Positions 28,439-36,642 of a stretch of 64,000 nucleotides of DNA are shown one piece after another. The translations under genes were made by a program, and so were the position numbers. Under the pieces are notes generated by a model. The model ran no database searches. It worked only from the letters and a program-made list of their open reading frames with translations, and was not told where the DNA came from. Each line of letters starts with the position of its first letter. Position 1 is the stretch's first letter. Source of the stretch: Pseudomonas lalucatii (GTDB taxonomy: Bacteria > Pseudomonadota > Gammaproteobacteria > Pseudomonadales > Pseudomonadaceae); NCBI RefSeq assembly GCF_018398425.1, contig NZ_JADPMV010000001.1:2170001-2234000 (forward strand), read 5' to 3'.

Positions 28439-31384
28439 TCAGCTCAAGCCCAGGGCCTGCCAGATGCGCAGCACGCTGCGCCGTTCGGCATGGAACTGAT
28501 CGCCACTGACCACCCCGGGCTGCTTCTGCAGCGCCTGGCGGTGGGCCGCCGAACGATAGGCCTTGTAGACCTCCTGCAGCAGCAAGGCATCTTCGCCGGG
28601 CAGCAAGCCGACCCGCTCCAACCCTTCCAGAATGCGGATGTTGTCGGTGAACTCGAGCAACTCCGGGTACTGCCGCGACCAGGCCAGGGCCGCGTATTGC
28701 ACCATAAATTCAATATCGACGATACCTCCGGCATCCTGCTTGAGGTCGAAGGGCGCCGCGGCCTCGAAGGCATTGGCCGCAGTGCCGGCCGCCGTGGCCT
28801 TGCTGCCGAGGTTGTCGCGCATCTTCGCGCGCATCTCGCTGACCTCCGCGCGCAGCTTGTCGAGATCGCGCTCGCGCCCCAGCACCCCGGCGCGCACGGC
28901 CTCGAAGGCCTTGGCCACACGCGGACAACCGACCAGCACGCGGGCGCGCACCAGCGCCTGATGCTCCCAGGTCCAGGCCTCGTTCTGCTGATAGCGCGCG
29001 AAGGCACCGAGGGAGCTGACTAGCAGGCCCGCCGCGCCGGAGGGGCGCAGACGCATGTCCACCTCGTAGAGCTGGCCGGAGTTGGTCTGGGTGGTCAGCA
29101 GGTGGATGATGCGCTGCCCCAGGCGGGTGAAGAACTGCGCGCCGTCGATGGGCTTGGCGCCATCGGTCTCGGCCTGGGGATCGCCGTCGTGGATGAACAC
29201 CAGGTCCAGGTCCGAGCCGTGCCCCAGTTCGATGCCGCCGACCTTGCCATAGCCGACGATGATGAAGTCGGGGTCGCAGGCGCTGCCGTCGGCGCGGCGC
29301 GGCGTGCCGTGCCTGGCCACGGTATGACGCCAGGCCAGGGCCAGCACCTGCTCGAGAATGGCCTCGGCCAGCCAGGTCAGGTAGTCGCTGACCTTCATCA
29401 GCGGCAGGGTGCCGGCGATCTCCGAGGCCGCCACGCGCAGGCCATGGGCCAGCTTGAAGTGGCGCAGCGCCTCCATCTGCTGCTCCAGGTCCTCCTCGGG
29501 AATGCGCAGCAGCCGCTCGCGCAGCTCGGCGGCCAGCTCCGGCGCCTGCGGCGGCTTGAACAGCCGCCCTTCGTTGAGCAGCTCGTCGAGCAGCAGCGGA
29601 AAGCGGGCGATCTGCTCGGCGATCCAGGGACTGGCGGCGCACAGGGTCAGCAGGCGCTGCAGGGCGCCGGGGTTCTCGGTCAGCAGCACCAGGTAGGCCG
29701 AACGCCGCGCCACCGCCTCGACCAGCGGCAGCACCCTTTCCAGCACCAGGTCCGGGTCATCATGCTCCACGGCCTGAGCCAGCAATCGCGGAATGAAGGC
29801 ATCCAGGCGTTCGCGACCGAGACGCTGCATGGCCCGCACCTGGTTGCCGTTGCGCAGGCCGGCCAGGCGCTGGCGCGCCGCCTGGGCATCGGCGAAGCCG
29901 GCATCGCCGAGCTGGCGACAGGCGGCCGCCTCGTCCTGCTCGTCCTCCCACAGCGGCAGCCACTCGCCGCCGATCACCTCGTCGGCCTCACCCTCCTGGT
30001 CCTCGTCGGGGTCGGCGATCACCTGGCGGAAGTGCCAGTCGACCCGTCCGCGCCAGTGCATCAGGCGCTCATGGAAGGCGTCCCAGCTGGCGAAGCCGAG
30101 GATAAAGGCCACCCGCGCCCGGCCCTGCGCGTCATCCGGCAGCATCTGCGTCTGCCGGTCGTCGATCGCCTGCAGGGCGTGCTCGGTGTAGCGCAGGAAC
30201 TCGTAGCCCTCGCGCAGTTCCTCGACCACCGCCTCCGGCAGGTAGCCCTGCCCCGCCAGCGTGGCCAGCACCTTCAACAGCGGCCGCTGCTGCAGGCTGA
30301 GGTCGCGCCCGCCATGGATCAGCTGGAAGGCCTGGGCGATGAACTCCACCTCGCGGATGCCGCCGGCACCGAGCTTGATGTTGTCGGCCATGCCCTTGCG
30401 CCGCACCTCCTGCTGGATCAGCAGTTTCATGCTGCGCAGCGCCTCGATGGCGGAGAAGTCCAGGTAGCGCCGATAGACGAAGGGCCGCAGCATCTCCAGC
30501 AGCTGCTCGCCGGCCTGCGGATCGCCGCCGACCACCCGCGCCTTGATCATGGCGTAGCGTTCCCAGTCGCGGCCCTGGTCCTGGTAGTACTGCTCCAGCG
30601 CATTGAAGCTGAACACCAGGGCGCCGGAGGAGCCGTAGGGGCGCAGGCGCATGTCGGTGCGGAAGACGAAGCCCTCGACGGTGATCGCATCCAGCGCCTT
30701 GATCAGCCGCTGACCGAGGCGGATGAAGAACTCCTGATTGTCCAGCGGTCGCTTCACCCCCTCGGTCTCGCCTCCCTCCGGATAACCGAAGATCAGGTCG
30801 ATGTCCGAGGACAGGTTCAGCTCGAAGGCCCCCAGCTTGCCCATGCCGAGGATCACCATGTGCTGGGGCTGGCCGCTGCGCCGGCCGATGGGCGTGCCGA
30901 ACTGCGCGCAGTGGCGGGGATAGAGCCAGTGATAGGCCAGGTCGATGCAGGCATCGGCCAGCGCCGAGAGGTCGCGGCAGGTTTCCGTCAGGTCGGCCTG
31001 GCGGCCGATGTCGCGCCAGATGATGCGCAGCTGCTGGCGATTGCGGAAGCGGCGCAGGCGGCGCCCCAGCTCGTCCTCGTCGGCGCATTCGGCCAGCTGC
31101 AGCGCCAGCTGCGCGCGCAGTTCGTCGGCGCCGAGGCTGCGCTCCAGCTCGCCCGACTCGGCCAGCTCCAGCAGCACGAGCGGATCGCGCAGGGCCTGCT
31201 GCAGCACGAAGTCGCTGGCCGCGGCGACTCGCCGCCAGGCGTCGCGGCGCGCCGGCGGCCAGGCCGCGAAGCGGGCGACGGCGGCGCCGTCGAGATCGCC
31301 CAGGAGCGTCCGCAAGGACTGCTCCGCGCGGCTGGCAAGGGGGTCTAGGGCGACGGGTAAAGAGACCAGCACCGGCAAGCTCAT
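28439..31384 (-). CDS. glnE: Bifunctional glutamine synthetase adenylyltransferase/deadenylase
   Basis: A 981-residue enzyme that adenylylates (inactivates) and deadenylylates glutamine synthetase in response to PII and glutamine. Two nucleotidyltransferase domains are visible: ILGMGKLGAFELNLSSDIDL (N-terminal, adenylyl-removing) and IVGYGKVGGIELGHGSDLDL (C-terminal, adenylylating), with GAGGIREVEFIAQ and DAGGIVDIEFMVQY after each. Length matches Pseudomonas GlnE. It heads the long minus-strand run and is divergent from aceE. Confidence 0.97.
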   Translation of the reverse strand: MSLPVLVSLPVALDPLASRAEQSLRTLLGDLDGAAVARFAAWPPARRDAWRRVAAASDFVLQQALRDPLVLLELAESGELERSLGADELRAQLALQLAECADEDELGRRLRRFRNRQQLRIIWRDIGRQADLTETCRDLSALADACIDLAYHWLYPRHCAQFGTPIGRRSGQPQHMVILGMGKLGAFELNLSSDIDLIFGYPEGGETEGVKRPLDNQEFFIRLGQRLIKALDAITVEGFVFRTDMRLRPYGSSGALVFSFNALEQYYQDQGRDWERYAMIKARVVGGDPQAGEQLLEMLRPFVYRRYLDFSAIEALRSMKLLIQQEVRRKGMADNIKLGAGGIREVEFIAQAFQLIHGGRDLSLQQRPLLKVLATLAGQGYLPEAVVEELREGYEFLRYTEHALQAIDDRQTQMLPDDAQGRARVAFILGFASWDAFHERLMHWRGRVDWHFRQVIADPDEDQEGEADEVIGGEWLPLWEDEQDEAAACRQLGDAGFADAQAARQRLAGLRNGNQVRAMQRLGRERLDAFIPRLLAQAVEHDDPDLVLERVLPLVEAVARRSAYLVLLTENPGALQRLLTLCAASPWIAEQIARFPLLLDELLNEGRLFKPPQAPELAAELRERLLRIPEEDLEQQMEALRHFKLAHGLRVAASEIAGTLPLMKVSDYLTWLAEAILEQVLALAWRHTVARHGTPRRADGSACDPDFIIVGYGKVGGIELGHGSDLDLVFIHDGDPQAETDGAKPIDGAQFFTRLGQRIIHLLTTQTNSGQLYEVDMRLRPSGAAGLLVSSLGAFARYQQNEAWTWEHQALVRARVLVGCPRVAKAFEAVRAGVLGRERDLDKLRAEVSEMRAKMRDNLGSKATAAGTAANAFEAAAPFDLKQDAGGIVDIEFMVQYAALAWSRQYPELLEFTDNIRILEGLERVGLLPGEDALLLQEVYKAYRSAAHRQALQKQPGVVSGDQFHAERRSVLRIWQALGLS

Positions 31385-31478
31385 GGTCTATCCTTTTCGG
31401 CGGACTGCGGGCAGCGCACGGAACGCCCGCAAACCAGGCGCATCGGTGCAGGGCAGGTGGCCAGCCGCAAAATTAATT

Positions 31479-31491
31479 GTAGTTTTGCTAC
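31479..31491. promoter_or_regulatory. FadR/PdhR-like half-symmetric operator site 1 upstream of aceE
   Basis: GTAGTTTTGCTAC is a near-palindrome whose core TAGTTTTGCTA matches the FadR-subfamily GntR consensus TnGTnnnACnA except for one base. It lies in the A+T-rich part of the 270-bp glnE/aceE divergent region. Confidence 0.5.
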
Positions 31492-31529
31492 TAAAAATTG
31501 TATCCAAAGGGCTGAAATTACCGCCCGCA

Positions 31530-31544
31530 TGTAGTAAAACTACA
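31530..31544. promoter_or_regulatory. FadR/PdhR-like operator site 2 upstream of aceE
   Basis: TGTAGT-AAA-ACTACA is a perfect 6-3-6 palindrome, and its core TAGTAAAACTA fits TnGTnnnACnA exactly. Its centre (31537) is 52 bp from the centre of site 1, about five helical turns, so both sites face the same side of DNA. E. coli PdhR, a GntR/FadR-type regulator, represses the pdh operon in the same way; the regulator here is inferred. Confidence 0.55.
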
Positions 31545-31654
31545 CGAGGCCGGTCCTACCCCCGGTAAATCCAAGAACTCACGTAGCCCGCTCACGAAGC
31601 CGGGCACGAACCCTGGCTTCCGATTCTGGAAGCCTTTCCGCCCTGGAGCAAGCC

Positions 31655-34300
31655 ATGCAAGACCTCGATCCGATCGAAACCCAGGAATGGCTGGACGCCC
31701 TTGAGTCCGTCCTCGACCGTGAGGGTGAAGACCGTGCGCACTACCTGATGACCCGCATGGGCGAGCTGGCCACCCGCAGTGGTTCCCAGTTGCCCTACGC
31801 CATCACCACGCCCTATCGCAACACCATCCCGGTGACCCACGAAGCCCGCATGCCCGGCGACCTGTTCATGGAACGCCGCATCCGCTCGCTGGTGCGCTGG
31901 AACGCCCTGGCCATGGTGATGCGCACCAACCTGCAGGACCCGGACCTGGGCGGCCACATCTCCAGCTTCGCCTCCTCGGCGACGCTGTACGACATCGGCT
32001 TCAACTACTTCTTCCAGGCCCCGACCGAGGAACACGGCGGCGACCTGATCTTCTACCAGGGCCACGCCTCGCCCGGCATCTACGCCCGCGCCTTCATGGA
32101 AGGCCGCATCAGCGAAGACCAGCTCAACAACTTCCGCCAGGAAGTGGACGGCCAGGGCCTGTCGTCCTATCCGCACCCCTGGCTGATGCCGGACTTCTGG
32201 CAGTTCCCCACCGTGTCCATGGGCCTGGGCCCGATCCAGGCGATCTACCAGGCACGCTTCATGAAGTACCTGGAGCACCGCGGCTTCATCCCGGCGGGCA
32301 AGCAGAAGGTCTGGTGCTTCCTCGGCGACGGCGAGTGCGACGAGCCGGAATCCCTCGGCGCCATTTCCCTGGCCGGTCGCGAGAAGCTGGACAACCTGAT
32401 CTTCGTCATCAACTGCAACCTGCAGCGCCTGGACGGCCCGGTGCGCGGCAACGGCAAGATCATCCAGGAACTCGAGGGCGTGTTCCGCGGCGCTCAGTGG
32501 AACGTCAACAAGGTGGTCTGGGGCCGTTTCTGGGACCCGCTGCTGGCCAAGGACACCGACGGCATCCTGCAGCGCCGGATGGACGAGGTGGTCGACGGCG
32601 ACTACCAGAACTACAAGGCCAAAGACGGCGCCTTCGTCCGCGAGCACTTCTTCAACAGCCCGGAACTCAAGGAGATGGTCAAGGACCTCTCCGACGAGGA
32701 AATCTGGAAGCTCAACCGTGGCGGCCACGACCCCTACAAGGTCTATGCGGCCTATCACGACGCGGTCAACCACCAGGGTCAGCCGACCGTGGTCCTGGCC
32801 AAGACCATCAAGGGTTACGGCACCGGTGCCGGCGAGGCGAAGAACATCGCCCACAACACCAAGAAGGTCGACGTCGACAGCCTGAAGAAATTCCGCGACC
32901 GCTTCGACATCCCGGTGAAGGACGACGAACTGGAGAACCTGCCGTTCTTCAAGCCTGAGCCCGACAGCGCCGAAGGCAAGTACCTGCGCAAGAAGCGCGA
33001 GGCCCTGGGTGGTTTCGTGCCGCAGCGCCGCGCCAACAGCTTCGCCGTGCCGACCCCGCCGCTGGACACCCTCAAGGCCATCCTCGACGGCTCCGGCGAC
33101 CGCGAAATCTCCACCACCATGGCCTTCGTGCGCATCCTCGCGCAGCTGGTCAAGGACAAGGAGCTGGGCCAGCGCATCGTGCCGATCATCCCGGACGAGG
33201 CGCGCACCTTCGGCATGGAGGGCATGTTCCGCCAGCTCGGCATCTACTCCTCGGTGGGCCAGCTGTACGAGCCGGTCGACAAGGACCAGGTGATGTTCTA
33301 CCGCGAGGACAAGAAGGGCCAAATCCTCGAGGAAGGCATCAACGAAGCCGGCGCCATGAGCTCGTTCATCGCCGCGGGCACCAGCTACAGCTGCCACAAC
33401 CAGCCGATGCTGCCGTTCTACATCTTCTACTCGATGTTCGGCTTCCAGCGCATCGGTGACCTGGCCTGGGCCGCCGGCGACAGCCGCACCCGCGGCTTCC
33501 TGATCGGCGGCACCGCCGGGCGCACCACGCTGAACGGCGAAGGCCTGCAGCACGAGGACGGCCACAGCCACCTGATGGCCGCGACCATCCCCAACTGCCG
33601 CACCTACGATCCGACCTACGGCTACGAGCTGGCGGTGATCATTCGCGAAGGCACCCGGCGGATGATGGAGGAGCAGGAAAACGTCTTCTACTACATCACC
33701 GTGATGAACGAGGCCTACCAGCAGCCGGCCATGCCCGAAGGCGTCGAGGACGGCATCATCAAGGGCATGTACCTGCTCGAAGAGGACAAGAAGGAGGCCG
33801 CCCACCACGTGCAGCTGCTGGGCAGCGGCACCATCCTGCGCGAAGTGCGCGCCGCGGCGAAGATCCTCCGCGACGAGTACAACATCGGCGCCGATGTGTG
33901 GAGCGTCACCAGCTTCAACGAGCTGCGTCGCGAAGGCCTGGCCGTGGAGCGCCACAACCGCCTGCACCCGGAGCAGAAGCCGCAGCTGACCTATGTCGAG
34001 CAGTGCCTGAAGGGCCGCCAGGGCCCGGTCATCGCCAGCACCGACTACATGAAGCTGTTCGCCGACCAGATCCGCCAGTGGGTCCCGTGCAAGGAATACA
34101 AGGTACTGGGCACCGACGGCTTCGGCCGCAGCGACAGCCGCCAGAAGCTGCGTCACTTCTTCGAAGTGGACCGCAACTGGGTGGTCCTGGCCGCCCTGGA
34201 AGCCCTCGCCGACCGTGGCGATATCGAACCCAAGGTAGTGGCCGAGGCCATCGCCAAGTTCGGCATCGACCCGGAAAAACGCAACCCGCTGGACTGCTAA
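31655..34300 (+). CDS. aceE: Pyruvate dehydrogenase E1 component, homodimeric type
   Basis: An 881-residue thiamine-diphosphate enzyme that decarboxylates pyruvate and acetylates the E2 lipoyl group. The ThDP motif is GDGECDEPESLGAIS...NCN (~residues 230-262). N-terminal QDLDPIETQEWLDALESVL is the E2-binding segment. HGFLIGGTAGRTTLNGEGLQ-type sequence lies in the pyrimidine domain (seen as FLIGGTAGRTTLNGEGLQHE). The ATG at 31655 is preceded by GGAGCAAGCC. It is 11 bases upstream of aceF and its leader holds two GntR-type dyads. Confidence 0.98.
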   Translation: MQDLDPIETQEWLDALESVLDREGEDRAHYLMTRMGELATRSGSQLPYAITTPYRNTIPVTHEARMPGDLFMERRIRSLVRWNALAMVMRTNLQDPDLGGHISSFASSATLYDIGFNYFFQAPTEEHGGDLIFYQGHASPGIYARAFMEGRISEDQLNNFRQEVDGQGLSSYPHPWLMPDFWQFPTVSMGLGPIQAIYQARFMKYLEHRGFIPAGKQKVWCFLGDGECDEPESLGAISLAGREKLDNLIFVINCNLQRLDGPVRGNGKIIQELEGVFRGAQWNVNKVVWGRFWDPLLAKDTDGILQRRMDEVVDGDYQNYKAKDGAFVREHFFNSPELKEMVKDLSDEEIWKLNRGGHDPYKVYAAYHDAVNHQGQPTVVLAKTIKGYGTGAGEAKNIAHNTKKVDVDSLKKFRDRFDIPVKDDELENLPFFKPEPDSAEGKYLRKKREALGGFVPQRRANSFAVPTPPLDTLKAILDGSGDREISTTMAFVRILAQLVKDKELGQRIVPIIPDEARTFGMEGMFRQLGIYSSVGQLYEPVDKDQVMFYREDKKGQILEEGINEAGAMSSFIAAGTSYSCHNQPMLPFYIFYSMFGFQRIGDLAWAAGDSRTRGFLIGGTAGRTTLNGEGLQHEDGHSHLMAATIPNCRTYDPTYGYELAVIIREGTRRMMEEQENVFYYITVMNEAYQQPAMPEGVEDGIIKGMYLLEEDKKEAAHHVQLLGSGTILREVRAAAKILRDEYNIGADVWSVTSFNELRREGLAVERHNRLHPEQKPQLTYVEQCLKGRQGPVIASTDYMKLFADQIRQWVPCKEYKVLGTDGFGRSDSRQKLRHFFEVDRNWVVLAALEALADRGDIEPKVVAEAIAKFGIDPEKRNPLDC

Positions 34301-34311
34301 GGAGACGCACC

Positions 34312-35955
34312 GTGAGCGAACTAATCCGCGTACCCGATATCGGCAGTGGCGAAGGCGAAGTCATCGAGCTGATGGTCAAGGTCGGCGACCGTATCGAGGC
34401 CGACCAGAGCCTGCTGACCCTGGAGTCGGACAAGGCCAGCATGGAGATCCCGGCGCCCAAGGCCGGGGTCATCAAGAGCCTCAAGGTCAAGCTGGGCGAC
34501 CGCCTGAAAGAAGGCGACGAACTGCTCGAGCTGGAAGTCGAAGGCGGCGCAGCCGCCGCCCCGGCAGCGCCTGCTGCACAGCCGGCCGCCGCCGAGGAAG
34601 CCAAAGCCGCGCCCGCTGCCAAAGCGGCGCCGGTCGCTGCAACCGCCAGCAGCGTGCAGGACGTGCTTGTCCCGGATATCGGCACGGACGGCAAGGTCAA
34701 GGTCATCGAAGTCCTGGTCAAGGCCGGTGACACCGTCGAGGCCGACCAGTCGCTGATCACCCTGGAGTCCGACAAGGCCAGCATGGAGATCCCCTCGCCG
34801 GCCGCCGGCGTGGTGGAAAGCGTGGTGGTCCAGTTGGACGCCGAGGTCGGCACCGGCGACCTGATCCTCAAGCTCAAGGTCGCCGGCGCCGCTGCGCCTG
34901 CCGCCGCTCCGGCTCCGGCCGCTGCCCCGGCGGTGCACAGCACGCCACCCGGCGCCTCGCCGGAGGTGGCCGCCGAGGTCAGCGCCATCGCCAAGCTGGC
35001 GGCGGCCGCCGCCAATGCCGGCGCCGTGCCCAAGCGTGACGGTGCCAGGGTGCATGCCGGCCCGGCCGTGCGCCAGCTGGCCCGCGAGATGGGTGTCGAA
35101 CTCGGCGCCCTCAACGGCAGCGGCCCCAAGGGCCGGATCCTCAAGGAGGACGTGCAGGCCTACGTCAAGGCGATGCTGCAGAAGGCCAAGGAAGCGCCGG
35201 CCGGCGCCACCGGCGGCGCCGGCATCCCGCCGATCCCAGCCGTGGACTTCAGCAAGTTCGGCGAAGTGGAAGAGGTGGCGATGAGCCGCCTGATGCAGGT
35301 CGGCGCCGCCAACCTGCACCGCAGCTGGCTCAACGTGCCCCACGTGACCCAGTTCGATTCGGCCGACATCACCGAGCTGGAAGCCTTCCGCGTGGCGCAG
35401 AAGGCGGTGGCCGAGAAGGCCGGGGTCAAGCTGACCGTGCTGCCCCTGCTGCTCAAGGCCTGCGCCCACCTGCTCAAGGAACTGCCGGACTTCAACAGTT
35501 CGCTGGCCCCCAGCGGCAAGGCGGTGATCCGCAAGAAATACGTGCACATCGGCTTCGCCGTGGACACCCCGGACGGCCTGCTGGTACCGGTGATCAAGAA
35601 CGTCGACCAGAAGAGCCTGCTGCAGCTGGCCGCCGAGGCCGCCGCGCTGGCGGAGAAGGCGCGCACCAAGAAGCTTTCGGCGGACGACATGCAGGGGGCC
35701 TGCTTCACCATCTCCAGCCTCGGCCACATCGGCGGCACCGGCTTCACGCCGATCGTCAATGCGCCGGAAGTGGCGATCCTCGGCGTCAGCAAGGCGACCA
35801 TCCAGCCGGTCTGGGACGGCAAGGCCTTCCAGCCCAAGCTGATGCTGCCGCTGTCGCTGTCCTACGACCACCGGGTGATCAACGGCGCCGCCGCGGCACG
35901 CTTCACCAAGCGCCTGGGCGAAGTGCTGGGAGACATCCGCACCCTGCTGCTGTAA
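34312..35955 (+). CDS. aceF: Dihydrolipoamide acetyltransferase (pyruvate dehydrogenase E2)
   Basis: A 547-residue E2 core with two lipoyl domains (residues ~2-75 and ~118-192), each with the lipoylation motif ESDKASMEIP. They are joined by Ala/Pro-rich flexible linkers, then a peripheral-subunit-binding domain (HAGPAVRQLAREMGVELGAL) and the catalytic domain ending in SYDHRVINGAAAARF with the active-site His. Two lipoyl domains match Pseudomonas rather than the three of E. coli. The start is GTG at 34312 with GGAGA upstream. The longer upstream frame lies inside aceE and is rejected. Confidence 0.97.
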   Translation: MSELIRVPDIGSGEGEVIELMVKVGDRIEADQSLLTLESDKASMEIPAPKAGVIKSLKVKLGDRLKEGDELLELEVEGGAAAAPAAPAAQPAAAEEAKAAPAAKAAPVAATASSVQDVLVPDIGTDGKVKVIEVLVKAGDTVEADQSLITLESDKASMEIPSPAAGVVESVVVQLDAEVGTGDLILKLKVAGAAAPAAAPAPAAAPAVHSTPPGASPEVAAEVSAIAKLAAAAANAGAVPKRDGARVHAGPAVRQLAREMGVELGALNGSGPKGRILKEDVQAYVKAMLQKAKEAPAGATGGAGIPPIPAVDFSKFGEVEEVAMSRLMQVGAANLHRSWLNVPHVTQFDSADITELEAFRVAQKAVAEKAGVKLTVLPLLLKACAHLLKELPDFNSSLAPSGKAVIRKKYVHIGFAVDTPDGLLVPVIKNVDQKSLLQLAAEAAALAEKARTKKLSADDMQGACFTISSLGHIGGTGFTPIVNAPEVAILGVSKATIQPVWDGKAFQPKLMLPLSLSYDHRVINGAAAARFTKRLGEVLGDIRTLLL

Positions 35956-35998
35956 GCCCCGGCTACACCTTTCGAGCACGCCACGCTCGTACCCTCGA

Positions 35999-36024
35999 CC
36001 CCGCCTCCAGGCGGGGTTTTTTTT
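35999..36024 (+). terminator. Rho-independent terminator of aceEF
   Basis: CCCCGCC, TCCA loop, GGCGGGG followed by eight T residues (36017-36024), 44 bases after the aceF stop and just before the convergent stop at 36036. Confidence 0.92.
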
Positions 36025-36035
36025 GCCTCGTCGCC

Positions 36036-36566
36036 CTAGCCCTTCTGCAGGTTGCGGATCAGGAAGCTCAGGGCCTTGGCCAGCTCTGCAGCGCCCCGGT
36101 GATCGCGCACGATGCTCAGCAGCGGACTGCCGTCCGCCGGGCTGAACAGCACGCAGCTGATGCCCGCCGGTGGGCAGTCGTAGCGGATGAAGGGATCGAC
36201 GCCGAACAGCGCGAGGCGCTGGTTGCGCACGGCGAGATCGCTGCCCTGGGCGCCACGGGTCTCCTCGCGCAGCAACAGCTCGCCGGGTGCCCCCAGGCGC
36301 AGCTGGTAGCGCAGATCCTGGCGCTGTGCCTGGCCGACCTGGTAGGCGGCGCTCAGCGCATAGGTCTCGAGCAGGCCGTTGCTGTGGGCGAGCAGGGCCT
36401 GACGCTCATCCTGGGTCAGGTAAAGGCGCTTGAGCTCGCTCAGATAACGTTCCTGCTCGGCGCCACTGAGCACGGCAGCGGGCTCGGCGGCGGACAGCGG
36501 CCCGGCCAGCAGACCGCCGGCCAGGAGCAGCCCGGCGATTAGATTTCTTGTCAGTCGTAATTGCAT
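36036..36566 (-). CDS. Predicted secreted/periplasmic conserved hypothetical protein
   Basis: A 176-residue protein with a clear Sec signal peptide (basic start, hydrophobic LIAGLLLAGGLLAG, cleavage after PLSAA, ~residue 27). The mature part is mostly helical then beta-rich, with two cysteines (YDCPPAGISCVLF) that could form a disulfide, and VLFSPADGSPLLSIVRD near the C-terminus. No recognised domain. It converges on aceEF and is divergent from the c-di-GMP phosphodiesterase gene with 76 bp between starts. Confidence 0.7.
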   Translation of the reverse strand: MQLRLTRNLIAGLLLAGGLLAGPLSAAEPAAVLSGAEQERYLSELKRLYLTQDERQALLAHSNGLLETYALSAAYQVGQAQRQDLRYQLRLGAPGELLLREETRGAQGSDLAVRNQRLALFGVDPFIRYDCPPAGISCVLFSPADGSPLLSIVRDHRGAAELAKALSFLIRNLQKG

Positions 36567-36642
36567 GATGCACCCTTACCGACGCGATAGTGAAGTGGGC
36601 CGAAACCCCGACTCGGTCAGCATACTGGAAGCCAGCCGCCCA

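Noticed and set aside
29102..31348. A 748-codon open frame antisense to glnE
   Set aside because: Same composition artefact; glnE has both conserved nucleotidyltransferase motifs in the sense frame.
31592..34156. An 854-codon open frame antisense to aceE
   Set aside because: It is a shadow of the aceE codon bias. aceE is unmistakable and the antisense product matches no family.
36565..36642. Upstream ATG for the dipA-like gene
   Set aside because: It abuts the divergent gene's start codon, lacks a Shine-Dalgarno, and the 26 extra residues look non-coding.
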